The notes under the pieces were generated by a model. It was not told the origin of the DNA, made no database searches, and was given only the letters and a program-made list of their open reading frames with translations. A stretch of DNA of 64,000 bases from Acidimicrobiaceae bacterium (GTDB lineage Bacteria > Actinomycetota > Acidimicrobiia > Acidimicrobiales > Ilumatobacteraceae): NCBI GenBank assembly GCA_003569125.1, contig BGOG01000001.1, positions 79,908 through 143,907 of the forward strand. The letters are read 5' to 3'. A program made the translations under genes and the position numbers. Positions 8,854-18,324 of the stretch are shown here, piece by piece. Numbering within the stretch: position 1 is the stretch's first letter; the number at the start of each line of letters is the position of its first letter.

Positions 8854-9270
8854 TTATTCTTCGACAACGAGCGTGAGAACCCATTCGCCGGTCACATGAC
8901 TCTCAAGGTCAAAGGTGCCCAATTTGTCGGCAGTGAACTCGATTATTGCTTCTTGGCCGGCGGTTGCGATCGTGCTTATGTCATAACCGTGCAAATGAAA
9001 CTCGTCGTTGGCATCTGGATTAAGCAATTTGATCTTCACAGTTGAGCCAAGCGTGGCTTGGTAAGCCACGGCCGAGCCCGAAGTCTGACCAATGATCACT
9101 GAAATTTCAACAACTTCGTCGATCGCGGTTGCAGCCGCTTCGGTTGTCGCCTCGGATGTTTCTGTGTTGTTGTCAGAATCGGCGGTCGAATTTGAACCTG
9201 CACAGCCAACTGTGCCAAATATCAGACAAGTTGCAAATAACGACTTGGTGAAAATCGAAAAATTGTTCAT
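8854..9270 (-). CDS. Small lipoprotein with cupredoxin-like domain
   Basis: A 138-residue exported protein. The N-terminus is a lipoprotein signal peptide with GTVGC at the cleavage site (Cys23), followed by a Thr/Ser/Ala/Glu-rich linker to about residue 50. The remaining 85 residues have the strand pattern of a cupredoxin: GSTVKIKLLNPDANDEFHLHGYD, then an acidic loop, FTADKLGTFDLESH and a last strand WVLTLVV. His residues at the usual first and last ligand positions are present but the Cys ligand is not, so normal type 1 copper binding is unlikely. The gene overlaps the 3' end of pyrE by four bases, which implies coupling although no functional link to pyrimidine synthesis is obvious. Confidence 0.75.
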   Translation of the reverse strand: MNNFSIFTKSLFATCLIFGTVGCAGSNSTADSDNNTETSEATTEAAATAIDEVVEISVIIGQTSGSAVAYQATLGSTVKIKLLNPDANDEFHLHGYDISTIATAGQEAIIEFTADKLGTFDLESHVTGEWVLTLVVEE

Positions 9271-9836
9271 GACCCATAATCGTAGCCAAGATCGGGTGCG
9301 CTGAGCATTGGTTGGTAGGCGATTTTTGCTTCATTGGCCATGGCTTCGCAAGTTCCGCCGCGATCAACAATCACCGTGATAAAAACCGGCGTGGCACCAA
9401 ATGCGCGAACAACTTCGACTGCCTCAAACAACGAAGTGCCGCGGGTGACTGTGTCTTCAACAATCGCCACGCGATCGCCGGGTTGCAAAGCACCAGCAAT
9501 TCTTCCGGTCACACCGTGATCTTTTGATTCTTTGCGCACACTAAAACTGCGCAACGCCCGACCGCGCGTTGCACCAACTGCAGCAATGCCATAGGCAACC
9601 GGGTCTGCGCCCATTGTCAAGCCACCGATCGCATCAATATCCGGGGGCAAAATTGCAAACGCCACATCGCTGACTAGCAAGATTCCGTCGCTTCGACATG
9701 CTGTTTGTTTTGAATCCAGAAACCAGTTGCTCGTTCGCCCGGACTTAAGAGTGAACGAGCCTGTCTTGAGCGAGTGAAGAATAATATGTTGACGTAATGC
9801 TTCTCTCGCTAAATCAAGCGGTGGAAGTTTGGACAT
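9267..9836 (-). CDS. pyrE: Orotate phosphoribosyltransferase
   Basis: Converts orotate and PRPP to OMP in pyrimidine biosynthesis. The type I PRTase motif is present as VAIVEDTVTRGTSLFEA, and the N-terminal segment SGRTSNWFLDSKQ and catalytic-loop region RKESKDHGVTGRI are typical of the family. Length of 189 residues is normal for short actinobacterial PyrE. The ATG at 9836 is 17 bases downstream of the purB stop, so pyrE may be read from the purA-purB transcript; the lipoprotein gene follows with a four-base overlap. Confidence 0.94.
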   Translation of the reverse strand: MSKLPPLDLAREALRQHIILHSLKTGSFTLKSGRTSNWFLDSKQTACRSDGILLVSDVAFAILPPDIDAIGGLTMGADPVAYGIAAVGATRGRALRSFSVRKESKDHGVTGRIAGALQPGDRVAIVEDTVTRGTSLFEAVEVVRAFGATPVFITVIVDRGGTCEAMANEAKIAYQPMLSAPDLGYDYGS

Positions 9837-9853
9837 CGGTAAATTTAACGTAG

Positions 9854-11161
9854 TTATAACTGTTTCGAAGCGAGGGCTTCGAACACTCGATTTGTATGTT
9901 TGACAGATTTTTTTAGATCAAATATCTCATCTAGTTGTTTGACCGTCAGACCTATGCGCTTATCAGCGGTCAAAAGTTCGCGAAACTGAGATGATTCGGT
10001 GACCGCACGCCCTGCGAGTTCTTGAACGAGTCGATATGCATCGTCACGCGACATACCCGATGACACGAGCGCGAGCAACACAGATTGTGAAAATACAACT
10101 CCGTACGTTGAGTGCAGATTCTTCATCATTTGTTCGCTGTCGACCTCGAGATTCGTGATCAATCTCGTGGCTCGTCGCAACATGTAATACGCCAGCATCG
10201 ACGAATCGGGCAAGACGATTCGTTCTGCCGATGAATGAGAAATATCGCGCTCATGCCAAAGCGCAACATCTTGCAAACCGACCTGAAGGTTGGCGCGCAA
10301 CACGCGCGACAGACCAGTGAGAGTTTCAGAAGAAATCGGATTGCGTTTGTGCGGCATTGCCGAACTGCCTTTTTGACCAGCCGCAAAACCTTCACGGACC
10401 TCGTTTACTTCTGTGCGCTGTAGGTGTCGCAATTCGACCGCAATCATCTCAATTGTCGTGCCGATGCTTGCGCACGCCCACAAATATTCGGCATGACGAT
10501 CCCGAGCAATTATTTGGGTCGCTGGCACCGGAGTTAAACCAAGTGCACTCGCCACGCTCAGTTCAATTTTTGGATCAATATTTGAATATGTACCAACAGC
10601 ACCCGAGAGTTTGCACACGGCAATTCTTTTCGTTGCTGCTTCTAATCGATCACGATCTCGACGCAACTGCAAAGCCCACAGCGCGACTTTGGCGCCAAAG
10701 GTTGTTGGCTCGGCATGCATGCCATGAGTTCTGCCGATCATGACGGTGTCGCGATGTTTTTCGGCCAGCGCAACCACGGCTTCGCAAAAATCAGCAAGAG
10801 CACGGTCAATCAAGGTTGCGGCGTCGCGCAACATCCAACACCACGCGGTATCAACAACATCCGAACTAGTCAGCCCGTGATGTATCCACGCACCAGCCGG
10901 CATGCCGATTCGCTGTTGAACAACATCAACAAACGCCGCAACATCATGATCTGTGACCCGCTCTCGCTCACTGACGGCATCCACGAATTCGCGATCGACT
11001 TTTGGCGCTCGGTCGCGACAAACCTGCGCATGATCACGCGGTACAACACCAAGTTCACTGTGTGCTGAAGTGGCCAATAACTCGATTTCTAAATAGCGAC
11101 GAAACTTAGATTCATCTGAAAAGATTTCCGCGATTTCGGGCAGTGTGTAACGCTCAATCAT
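9854..11161 (-). CDS. purB: Adenylosuccinate lyase
   Basis: Catalyses two fumarate-releasing steps, SAICAR to AICAR and adenylosuccinate to AMP. The fumarase/aspartase superfamily signature GSSAMPHKRNPISSE is intact, as are the catalytic His region in IGRTHGMHAEPTTFG and HHGLTSSDVVDTA near the active site. The ATG at 11161 shares one base with the purA stop (TGATG), a typical coupling arrangement, so I prefer it to an upstream in-frame start at 11176 inside purA. Together with purA it supplies AMP synthesis from IMP. Confidence 0.96.
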   Translation of the reverse strand: MIERYTLPEIAEIFSDESKFRRYLEIELLATSAHSELGVVPRDHAQVCRDRAPKVDREFVDAVSERERVTDHDVAAFVDVVQQRIGMPAGAWIHHGLTSSDVVDTAWCWMLRDAATLIDRALADFCEAVVALAEKHRDTVMIGRTHGMHAEPTTFGAKVALWALQLRRDRDRLEAATKRIAVCKLSGAVGTYSNIDPKIELSVASALGLTPVPATQIIARDRHAEYLWACASIGTTIEMIAVELRHLQRTEVNEVREGFAAGQKGSSAMPHKRNPISSETLTGLSRVLRANLQVGLQDVALWHERDISHSSAERIVLPDSSMLAYYMLRRATRLITNLEVDSEQMMKNLHSTYGVVFSQSVLLALVSSGMSRDDAYRLVQELAGRAVTESSQFRELLTADKRIGLTVKQLDEIFDLKKSVKHTNRVFEALASKQL

Positions 11162-12429
11162 CAACGCACCACACATTCATTGCGTTCTGGGCCGACACCG
11201 ACAATTGACACCGGCACGCCGCAATGTTGTTCAACAAGTTCGATTAAAGATCTTGCTTGCTTTGGTAAATCTTTATAACTACGAATCATACGCACTGAGG
11301 TTTTCCAACCGGGAAGATCCGCATACTGGGCAGTAATTTCGCCCAACAATTGTGCATCGTCGGGATAACCAGAGAATGACTTGCCGTTCAACTGATACCC
11401 CACACAGACCCGAACTGTTTCAAATGTGTCCAAGACATCTAGTTTTGTCAACGCAATTTCTGTCAACGAATTAAGGCGAACGGCGTGACGCAACATCACG
11501 AGATCCAACCAGCCAGGGCGACGGCGCCGACCGGTAACGGTTCCAAACTCGTGACCAATATCTACAACTTTGTCGCCCAACTCGCCAACCAATTCAGATG
11601 GAAACGGACCGCTACCAACTCTTGTCGTATACGCCTTGGCGATGCCAACTATTCGTGTTATGTCTCGGGGCCCGAGTCCTGCACCCGCGCATGCCCCACC
11701 AGCAATCGGATTCGAAGATGTCACGAACGGATACGTTCCGTGATCAATATCTAAAAATGTTGCTTGAGCACCTTCAAGAAGAAGATTTTCTTTTCGTTCA
11801 AGAGATTCGTGCAAGAAATTAACCGTGTCGCAAACGTATGGCAACAAACGCGTGCCCAGATCAACGAACTTGGCGACGATTGCATCGATTTCTAACTTCT
11901 CACCGCCCAGTGCACTCAACACGTTTTGTTCCGCGACAGCGCGCTCTCGCACGAGGGTCTTAAATCTTTTTGAATCTCGCACGTCTCCAACACGAATGCC
12001 GACTCGGCGGGCTTTGTCGGCGTAGGCGGGGCCAATTCCTTTAAGAGTCGTGCCGATTTTATTTTCACCCAAACCAGATTCGCTGAGCGCGTCATGCGCC
12101 TGATGCCACGGGAAAATTAAATGGGCGAGGCTTGAGACTTTCAATCGTGCACATGAAATTCCACGCGATTCGAGCGTGTCAATTTCGTTGAATAATGTCG
12201 GCAAATCAACAACTACGCCGTTGCCAATTACTGGCGTGACATGCTCATAGAACACGCCGCTAGGAACGAGTTGTAACGCGTATTTTTGATCGCCAACAAC
12301 CACTGTGTGTCCTGCGTTGTGCCCACCTTGATAACGAGCGACAATTTGATGTGACTCAGCGAGTAGGTCGATTACTTTTGCCTTGCCCTCGTCGCCCCAT
12401 TGGGTTCCAACAACGACAGTTACAGGCAT
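11161..12429 (-). CDS. purA: Adenylosuccinate synthetase
   Basis: Links IMP and aspartate with GTP hydrolysis to form adenylosuccinate. The N-terminal nucleotide loop reads GTQWGDEGKAKVIDLL; most family members have GKGK, so an Ala replaces the second Gly. Other signatures are normal: RYQGGHNAGHTVVV, IGTTLKGIGPAYADK, EGAQATFLDIDHGTYPFVTSSN and the arginine cluster TGRRRRPGWLD. The ATG at 12429 follows AGGAG by seven bases, which decides the start over a TTG one codon earlier. It is transcribed with purB (one-base overlap). Confidence 0.96.
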   Translation of the reverse strand: MPVTVVVGTQWGDEGKAKVIDLLAESHQIVARYQGGHNAGHTVVVGDQKYALQLVPSGVFYEHVTPVIGNGVVVDLPTLFNEIDTLESRGISCARLKVSSLAHLIFPWHQAHDALSESGLGENKIGTTLKGIGPAYADKARRVGIRVGDVRDSKRFKTLVRERAVAEQNVLSALGGEKLEIDAIVAKFVDLGTRLLPYVCDTVNFLHESLERKENLLLEGAQATFLDIDHGTYPFVTSSNPIAGGACAGAGLGPRDITRIVGIAKAYTTRVGSGPFPSELVGELGDKVVDIGHEFGTVTGRRRRPGWLDLVMLRHAVRLNSLTEIALTKLDVLDTFETVRVCVGYQLNGKSFSGYPDDAQLLGEITAQYADLPGWKTSVRMIRSYKDLPKQARSLIELVEQHCGVPVSIVGVGPERNECVVR

Positions 12430-12487
12430 CAAACGCTCCTATTTAATAGAACTTCTAGGGACGTGTTAAAAGTCTACTCGGCTTCAT

Positions 12488-12877
12488 TCAACGGTCCTTA
12501 TCAAAAATGCTTGGTCTCCTACCAAAAACGGTAACCGACTGGCGTAAAGGCACCAGCCCATAGCGAGTTGAGGTGTCCGCGGTTGACTTCGTGAGTTGAT
12601 CTTGCAGTAATCGCACTTCTTTTTTTAGTTCGGCGACTTCAATTTCGAGAGCCATAACTTGACGAATACCTTCCAGGTTCATTCCGAGATCGGCAAGTTG
12701 GGCGATGCGCAGCAACTGCGCAATATCTGCATTGCTATATCGCCGCTGTTTACCTCCTGCGGTTCGCGCCGGCTGAACTAATCCACGACGCTCGTAAATT
12801 CTCAAAGTTTGAGGATGCATGCCAGCCAATTCTGCGGCTACCGAAATTACATACACGGCTTGTGTTTCAAAATCCAT
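12488..12877 (-). CDS. hspR: HspR, MerR-family heat-shock repressor
   Basis: Transcriptional autorepressor of the dnaK operon, known to bind the HAIR inverted repeat with DnaK as co-repressor. The MerR winged helix is clear in YVISVAAELAGMHPQTLRIY, ERRGLVQPARTAGGKQRRYS and DIAQLLRIAQLADLGMNLEGI, followed by a Glu/Lys coiled coil (about 80-98). It lacks the Cys residues of metal-sensing MerR proteins. As in Streptomyces and Mycobacterium it is the last gene after dnaK-grpE-dnaJ, 24 bases beyond the dnaJ stop; a matching HAIR site lies upstream of dnaK. Confidence 0.93.
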   Translation of the reverse strand: MDFETQAVYVISVAAELAGMHPQTLRIYERRGLVQPARTAGGKQRRYSNADIAQLLRIAQLADLGMNLEGIRQVMALEIEVAELKKEVRLLQDQLTKSTADTSTRYGLVPLRQSVTVFGRRPSIFDKDR

Positions 12878-12901
12878 AACGCCTCTCGATTGATTATTTG
12901 A

Positions 12902-14005
12902 TTAATGAATATGACTTCGTACTGACTCTTTGCTGACACGGGCCAGTTCTTCAATTACTTCACGCTCTTGCTTTGTCAAATCTTTGGGACCACAACTTCG
13001 ACCGTGACTATTAAGTCACCAGAATCTGCGGCGGTTTGAATGCCCTTGCCTTTGACTCGATGACGCGAGCCGGATTGCGTAGCCGGCTTCAATTTCAAGG
13101 TCACCGGTTCACCATCAAGTGTCGGCACTTCAATATTTGCTCCTAACACGGCTTCAGTAAAACTTATTGGGAAGTCGCAATGTCAGATTTTTTCCTTCGC
13201 GGCCGAACAAATGGTGCGCGACGACATTGCAGATCACAAAAAGATCTCCCGCCAAACCATTATTGCGACCCGGCGCACCTCGACCCTTGAGTCGAATTCG
13301 CTGACCGTTGTCTACACCAGCAGGAATTCGCACTTTTACTTCTCGAGCACGCACTTCGGTGCCGATACCTTTGCAACTTCGACACGGACTTTCAATCGTC
13401 GAACCACGACCACTGCAGCGTGGGCACGCCGAAGAAAATGCGAACGGACCCTGATCTTCTTCGACAACTCCGCGACCGGCACATTGCGTGCATCGTTTGG
13501 CGGATGTGCCGGGTTTGGCGCCCGAGCCCGAACAGGTTTGACACTGCACTTCTGAAGTTAGGTGCAAAGATGTCTCGACCCCTCGCACGGCATCTACGAA
13601 TTCAAGAGTTATCGATGCTTCGACATCGTTGCCCCGTTGTGGGCCGGCTGCACCTCGCGTACGAGAACCACGACCACCAAACATTTGACCGATCAGGTCG
13701 CTGATGTCTTGTCCGCCTGTGTCGAAGTGTTGCGGCCCAGCCCCGCCACGACCCGAAAACGGCGAGGGCCCAGCTCGTCGAACCTCGTCATATTCGCGCC
13801 GACGAGTTTCGTCACCAAGAACGTCGTAGGCGGCAGAAATGTCTTTGAACTTTTCTTCGGCAGACGCATTATTCGGATTCGTATCTGGATGATATTTGCG
13901 AGCAAGTTTGCGATAAGTCTTCGTAATGTCCTTTGCTGGCGCATCTTTGTTTACACCGAGCACGGCGTAATAATCTTTTTCAAACCACTCTCGTTGTGCC
14001 GTCAT
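12902..14005 (-). CDS. dnaJ: Chaperone DnaJ, interrupted by two compensating single-base indels
   Basis: Hsp40 co-chaperone that delivers clients to DnaK. The J domain has the HPD motif in KYHPDTNPNN, followed by a Gly/Phe region and four zinc-finger repeats of the CxxCxGxG type (CQTCSGSG, CTQCAGRG, CPRCSGRG, CRSCKGIG), then the client-binding C-terminal domain. The open frame stops at 13154 because of an extra T at 13167-13168 (plus strand); one base removed restores ISFTEAVLGANIEVPTLDGE. A second break, a missing T at 12983-12985, hides the end VPKDLTKQEREVIEEL, which runs to a TAA at 12902. The two cancel exactly, so consensus error is far likelier than a real double mutation. Sits between grpE and hspR. 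Confidence 0.9.
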
Positions 14006-14021
14006 CGCACGTCGCCTTGCT

Positions 14022-14528
14022 TCAGCCCTTTACCTTGACCATCGCGGCGCGCAATACGCGACCTTTCCAGCGATATCCGGTTCGCAGAACTTCAGTCACA
14101 ATGGTTTCACTATTCTCCGTATCCGAAGGTTCATGAACTACTGCTTCAGCCAGACTCGGATCAAACACCGTGTCTAAAAGTTCTAAAACTTCGAGACCTT
14201 GTTTATTTAAAGTCAACAGAAGCGAACTCAAAATTGGTTCAACACCATTTAAGTCGTGCGCTACAGCCGCCTCACAGGCATCAAGCACCGCCAACAAACC
14301 TTCAACCAAGCGACCGGTATTGCGATCGACTTCGTCTATTTGTTGTACTGCTGATCGCTTGCGATAATTTTCAAACTCTGCCTGAACACGCAATGCCATA
14401 TCTTTGAACTCGTCGCGCTCTTTGCTGAGTTGATCAACAAGAGATTCGATGCTCAGTTCTTCACTGGGCGTAGCCACCTCTTGTTGAGCGGTATTCTCGG
14501 ATATTTCATCAGCTATTTCTTCATCCAT
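14022..14528 (-). CDS. grpE: Nucleotide exchange factor GrpE
   Basis: Releases ADP from DnaK and acts as a thermosensor. The acidic N-terminal tail leads into a long coiled coil (about 28-60, with LSKERDEFKDMALRVQAEFENY RKR) and the C-terminal beta domain contains the signature region VFDPSLAEAVVHEPS and VTEVLRTGYRWKGRVLRAAMVKV. It lies 20 bases after dnaK and 16 bases before dnaJ, all on the minus strand, so one transcript is expected. Confidence 0.95.
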   Translation of the reverse strand: MDEEIADEISENTAQQEVATPSEELSIESLVDQLSKERDEFKDMALRVQAEFENYRKRSAVQQIDEVDRNTGRLVEGLLAVLDACEAAVAHDLNGVEPILSSLLLTLNKQGLEVLELLDTVFDPSLAEAVVHEPSDTENSETIVTEVLRTGYRWKGRVLRAAMVKVKG

Positions 14529-14548
14529 AACGAGACAGGACTCTGGGA

Positions 14549-16384
14549 TTATTTCTCGTCGACGATTTCGGCATCAACGATGTCAGAGTCGTTTTCGCCA
14601 GATGCCTGACCAGAAGCGGATGTGCCCGCAGCATTTGTATCGCGTGCCGCCGCTTCGTAAAGTTTCTGGCTAAAAGCCTGGCTCGCGGTCATGAGTTTTT
14701 CGGTCGCACTCTTGATTGTCTCGTTGTCGCTGCCGTTTAATGCTGCTCTGAGATCGGCGAGTGGCCCTTCAACTGCAGAACGCTCTTCTTCAGAGAGCTT
14801 TTCGCCTTGCTCACGCAAAACTTTTTCTGTTTGATAAACCAGCGAATCTGCATTGTTACGAATTTCTGCCTCTTCACGTCGTTTCTTGTCTTCTTCTACG
14901 TGGGCTTCGGCATCTTTGACCATCTTGTTGATGTCATCTTTTGATAGCGAAGACTGACCGGTGATTGTCATTGATTGTTCTTTGCTCGTTGCGCGGTCTT
15001 TCGCCGACACATGCACGATGCCGTTGGCGTCAATATCAAAAGTAACTTCGATTTGTGGCACACCACGCGGTGCTGGCGGAAGATCAACGAGTTGAAACTT
15101 GCCGAGCGTCTTGTTGTAACTTGCCATCTCGCGTTCACCCTGCAACACATGAATTTCTACCGATGGTTGCATGTCGTCTGCCGTCGTGAACACTTCGGTG
15201 CGACGAGTCGGAATCGTCGTGTTGCGCTCGATGAGTTTTGTCATCACGCCACCTTTTGTTTCGATGCCCAATGACAACGGCGTTACGTCGAGCAACAACA
15301 CATCTTTGACATCTCCTCGCAAAACGCCTGCTTGAATCGCGGCACCAGCAGCAACCACTTCGTCAGGATTGACCGAGCGGTTTGGCTCTTTGCCGGTCAA
15401 CGACTGGATCAAGTCAAGTACGGCTGGCATTCGAGTTGATCCGCCAACCAAAATCACGTGCTTGATTTGATCTTTGGTGATGCCTGCATCGGTGATCGCT
15501 TGCTCGAATGGCTTGCGGCAACGCTCTAAAAGATCATTGGTCATCTCTTGAAACTTTGAACGGCTCAATGAAACATCCAAGTGCAATGGGCCACTTGGTG
15601 TTGCGGTGATGAACGGCAGGTTGATTTGAGTTTGTTGAACCTGTGACAACTCGATCTTTGCTTTTTCGGCGACTTCTTTCAATCTTTGTGTTGCCATGCG
15701 GTCAGTACCAAGGTCGACACCATGAGCGGACTTGAATTCTTTTACAAGCCAATCAATTACTCGTTGATCCCAGTCGTCACCACCCAAATGCGTGTCACCA
15801 TGTGTGCTCTTGACTTCAAAAACTCCATCACCGATTTCGAGAACGCTGACGTCGAAGGTTCCGCCACCCAAGTCGAATACCAAAATCGTTTCGTCTTCGC
15901 TACCTTTGTCGAGACCGTATGCCAGCGCTGCAGCAGTTGGCTCGTTGATAATTCGCAGAACTTCAAGTCCGGCGATTTGGCCGGCCTCTTTTGTCGCGGT
16001 TCGCTGTGCATCGTCGAAATACGCCGGCACGGTAATAACTGCTTGCGTCACCGATGTGCCCAGGTAGGCCTCTGCGTCACGCTTTAATTTCATTAAAATT
16101 CGCGCGCTGATTTCTTGCGGCGTATATTTTTTGCCGTCAATATCGCTTGACGTCCAAGATGAACCGATGTGCCGTTTTACGCTGCGAAAGGTTCGCTCTG
16201 GGTTTGTGATCGCCTGTCGTTTGGCAACCTCTCCGACTAGAACTTCGCCGGCTTTTGTAAATGCAACAACCGATGGTGTCGTGCGTGAACCTTCTGAGTT
16301 TGGGACAACAACTGGTTCGCCTGCTTCAAGGACAGATACGACTGAATTGGTTGTTCCGAGGTCGATTCCGACTGCTTTTGACAT
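14549..16384 (-). CDS. dnaK: Molecular chaperone DnaK (Hsp70)
   Basis: ATP-dependent Hsp70 chaperone. The nucleotide-binding domain starts with [15 protein letters not shown] and carries the phosphate motif [16 protein letters not shown] and the adenosine motif [14 protein letters not shown]; the substrate domain follows the linker [15 protein letters not shown], and the helical lid ends in an acidic tail [11 protein letters not shown]. Length of 611 residues is normal. The ATG is preceded by GGAG. Repression by HspR is expected from the HAIR site about 115 bases upstream. Confidence 0.98.
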   Translation of the reverse strand: MSKAVGIDLGTTNSVVSVLEAGEPVVVPNSEGSRTTPSVVAFTKAGEVLVGEVAKRQAITNPERTFRSVKRHIGSSWTSSDIDGKKYTPQEISARILMKLKRDAEAYLGTSVTQAVITVPAYFDDAQRTATKEAGQIAGLEVLRIINEPTAAALAYGLDKGSEDETILVFDLGGGTFDVSVLEIGDGVFEVKSTHGDTHLGGDDWDQRVIDWLVKEFKSAHGVDLGTDRMATQRLKEVAEKAKIELSQVQQTQINLPFITATPSGPLHLDVSLSRSKFQEMTNDLLERCRKPFEQAITDAGITKDQIKHVILVGGSTRMPAVLDLIQSLTGKEPNRSVNPDEVVAAGAAIQAGVLRGDVKDVLLLDVTPLSLGIETKGGVMTKLIERNTTIPTRRTEVFTTADDMQPSVEIHVLQGEREMASYNKTLGKFQLVDLPPAPRGVPQIEVTFDIDANGIVHVSAKDRATSKEQSMTITGQSSLSKDDINKMVKDAEAHVEEDKKRREEAEIRNNADSLVYQTEKVLREQGEKLSEEERSAVEGPLADLRAALNGSDNETIKSATEKLMTASQAFSQKLYEAAARDTNAAGTSASGQASGENDSDIVDAEIVDEK

Positions 16385-16418
16385 ATTTTTGCTCCGTATT
16401 TTGAAGTGTTTTTAATTC

Positions 16419-16444
16419 GCTTGCCGAAGGGGGTTTCGGCAAGC
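16419..16444 (-). other. Perfect 10-bp hairpin in the dnaK leader
   Basis: GCTTGCCGAA and TTCGGCAAGC form a perfect 10-base-pair stem around a six-base loop, between the HAIR operator and the dnaK start. No T-run follows on the minus strand, so it is a poor intrinsic terminator for the preceding ribokinase transcript, and it would lie at or near the 5' end of the dnaK mRNA. Confidence 0.6.
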
Positions 16445-16451
16445 AGACAAT

Positions 16452-16481
16452 ACGATAAGCCAGGGCTTTAGGTCTTTACAA
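16452..16481 (-). promoter_or_regulatory. Candidate dnaK promoter
   Basis: On the minus strand TTGTAA (16476-16481) and TATCGT (16452-16457) are separated by 18 bases, directly downstream of the HAIR operator. The match to a housekeeping promoter is modest, so this rests mainly on position. Confidence 0.35.
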
Positions 16482-16497
16482 CCTTATATGCATGAAA

Positions 16498-16518
16498 CTT
16501 GAGTCACATAGACTCAAG
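16498..16518 (-). promoter_or_regulatory. HAIR operator for HspR
   Basis: The inverted repeat CTTGAGT-N7-ACTCAAG matches the known HAIR consensus in both half-sites. It lies about 115 bases upstream of dnaK and overlaps the last codons and stop of the ribokinase gene. HspR encoded at 12.5-12.9 kb is the expected ligand, closing an autoregulatory loop over dnaK-grpE-dnaJ-hspR. Confidence 0.92.
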
Positions 16519-17394
16519 TTTGTTTAAAACTATATTCCATATGGGTAATGAGGGCACCGCACCTTCAATCAGGGTCGCTAAGGCGCCCGATACAACGGCT
16601 GCTTTCAAGGCATTTTGTATTGGTTCGCCGATTGCCAGTCGAGCCGCGAGCATTCCACAAAACGCATCCCCCGCTCCTGTCGAATCAATCGGGTCGACTT
16701 TGAAAGGTGGAATCTGTGTTTCGCCGTTTTTGGTAATCATCAAAGCGCCCCGAGCGCCTTGCGTGACGATGATTGTCTTGACCCCGTGCTTCAGCAAACC
16801 TTGCGGTCCACCGAGCAGCATCATTTCGTGTTCGTTTGGTGTGATTACATCAACGAGTTGCAGTAGATCTTTAGATAAAGATTGCGCTGGAGCGGGATTT
16901 AAAATTCGGAGCGAATTTTCGCCAGCGAGTTCAAATGCGCGTTGCACAACCTCAAGTGGCACTTCTAACTGACAAAGTAAAACTTTTGCTGAGGCGATAA
17001 TTTCTGCATTCATCTCCAAGTCGTCAATCGTTATTGCGTGATTCGCACCAGGTATGACGATGATTGAGTTTTCGCCATCATCACTCACCCCAATCAAGGC
17101 TCGCCCCGTTGGAGCACTCACGACCCGTACTGCAGAAATATCTACGTTGTCGTTTTTGAACGCAGCACGCAAAGTTTCGCCTGCGTGATCATTGCCCAAT
17201 GCGCCGATAAAAGCCGTGCGCGCGCCAGCACGTGAGGCGGCGATTGCCTGGTTGGCTCCTTTGCCTCCGCAAAACTCAAAATAGTTTGAGCCCGTAACGG
17301 TCTCACCCGGCTTTGGCAATCGAGGTGTTCGCGCTACTAGGTCTAAGTTTGCCGACCCGACGACGACTACATCAAACGAACGGTCGATTGCCAT
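16504..17394 (-). CDS. rbsK: Ribokinase (PfkB-family carbohydrate kinase)
   Basis: Phosphorylates ribose (or a related sugar) at O5 with ATP. The first PfkB signature is visible as FCGGKGANQAIAASRAG, and the second as DSTGAGDAFCG with the catalytic Asp; NPAPA and TPNEHEM are typical ribokinase motifs that distinguish it from fructokinases and adenosine kinases. Length of 296 residues is normal. It has no transporter or regulator beside it. The 3' end of the gene contains the HAIR operator of the dnaK operon. Confidence 0.85.
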   Translation of the reverse strand: MAIDRSFDVVVVGSANLDLVARTPRLPKPGETVTGSNYFEFCGGKGANQAIAASRAGARTAFIGALGNDHAGETLRAAFKNDNVDISAVRVVSAPTGRALIGVSDDGENSIIVIPGANHAITIDDLEMNAEIIASAKVLLCQLEVPLEVVQRAFELAGENSLRILNPAPAQSLSKDLLQLVDVITPNEHEMMLLGGPQGLLKHGVKTIIVTQGARGALMITKNGETQIPPFKVDPIDSTGAGDAFCGMLAARLAIGEPIQNALKAAVVSGALATLIEGAVPSLPIWNIVLNKLESM

Positions 17395-17444
17395 ACTCTA
17401 TTATTAGCCATGTTGAGCACCTAAAATTATTTTATGGGACCTAA

Positions 17445-18212
17445 ATGACAGGCTTATTGGTGTTGTTGAGGCATGGTCAAAGCACCTGGAACGCCCAGAA
17501 TTTGTTTACCGGCTGGCACGATGTGCCTCTAACACCAAAGGGCGAACAAGAAGCAAAGACGGCTGGTGAGACATTGCTCGAGGCTGGCATCGTGTTTGAT
17601 CTTGTATTCACTTCAATGCAAATTCGAGCGATTGAAACTAATCGGATTGCGCTGAGCGCGCTTGGTCAAAGTGATGTCGAAGTTCGTCAAGATTGGCATC
17701 TCAATGAGCGCCATTATGGAGCGTTACAAGGACTGGATAAAAAAGCGACAACGGCGAAGTATGGCGCTGAGCAAACAAATATTTGGCGACGCAGTTACGA
17801 CATCGCGCCACCGCCCGTTGATATTTCGAGTCCTGAACATCCTCGGCAAGATTTGAAATATAAAGATATTCCAGTTGACCAACTTCCGGCATCTGAGTGT
17901 CTAAAGGATGTCGTTGCGCGCGTGGTGCCATACTTTGAAACCAACATTGCACCAGAGTTGAAAAAAAATAAAAATATTTTGATCACCGCCCACGGCAACT
18001 CCCTTCGAGCGCTGGTCATGTACCTAGAAAAACTAAACCCACAGCAAATTTCTGAGTTAAATATCCCAACAGGAGTACCTCGGCGATACGAGTTTTCGGG
18101 CACGTCAAGCAATCACTTGAACATCGGCAAAGTTGAATATCTCGGCAATGCCGTTGAAATAGCCAAAGCCACGCAGGCTGTGGCTGACCAATCAAAGGGC
18201 GCCGGTCACTAG
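17445..18212 (+). CDS. gpmA: 2,3-bisphosphoglycerate-dependent phosphoglycerate mutase
   Basis: Glycolytic enzyme interconverting 3- and 2-phosphoglycerate. The histidine-phosphatase motif LVLLRHGQSTWNAQNLFTGW with the phospho-accepting His is at residues 5-24, NERHYGALQGLDKKATTAKYG is the family signature, and the second catalytic His is in ITAHGNSLRALVMYLE. Length of 255 residues is normal. The ATG at 17445 is divergent from the ribokinase gene, about 50 bases apart. Confidence 0.97.
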   Translation: MTGLLVLLRHGQSTWNAQNLFTGWHDVPLTPKGEQEAKTAGETLLEAGIVFDLVFTSMQIRAIETNRIALSALGQSDVEVRQDWHLNERHYGALQGLDKKATTAKYGAEQTNIWRRSYDIAPPPVDISSPEHPRQDLKYKDIPVDQLPASECLKDVVARVVPYFETNIAPELKKNKNILITAHGNSLRALVMYLEKLNPQQISELNIPTGVPRRYEFSGTSSNHLNIGKVEYLGNAVEIAKATQAVADQSKGAGH

Positions 18213-18324
18213 ACGATCTCTAGACGATCACTGGGCGGTCGCGAACGGCAAGCGTAAAACTGACCAAATGTGCTTGTTGGCACTCGCGTAATTTGTACTT
18301 CTCGGGCGACCTATTATGTAAAGC

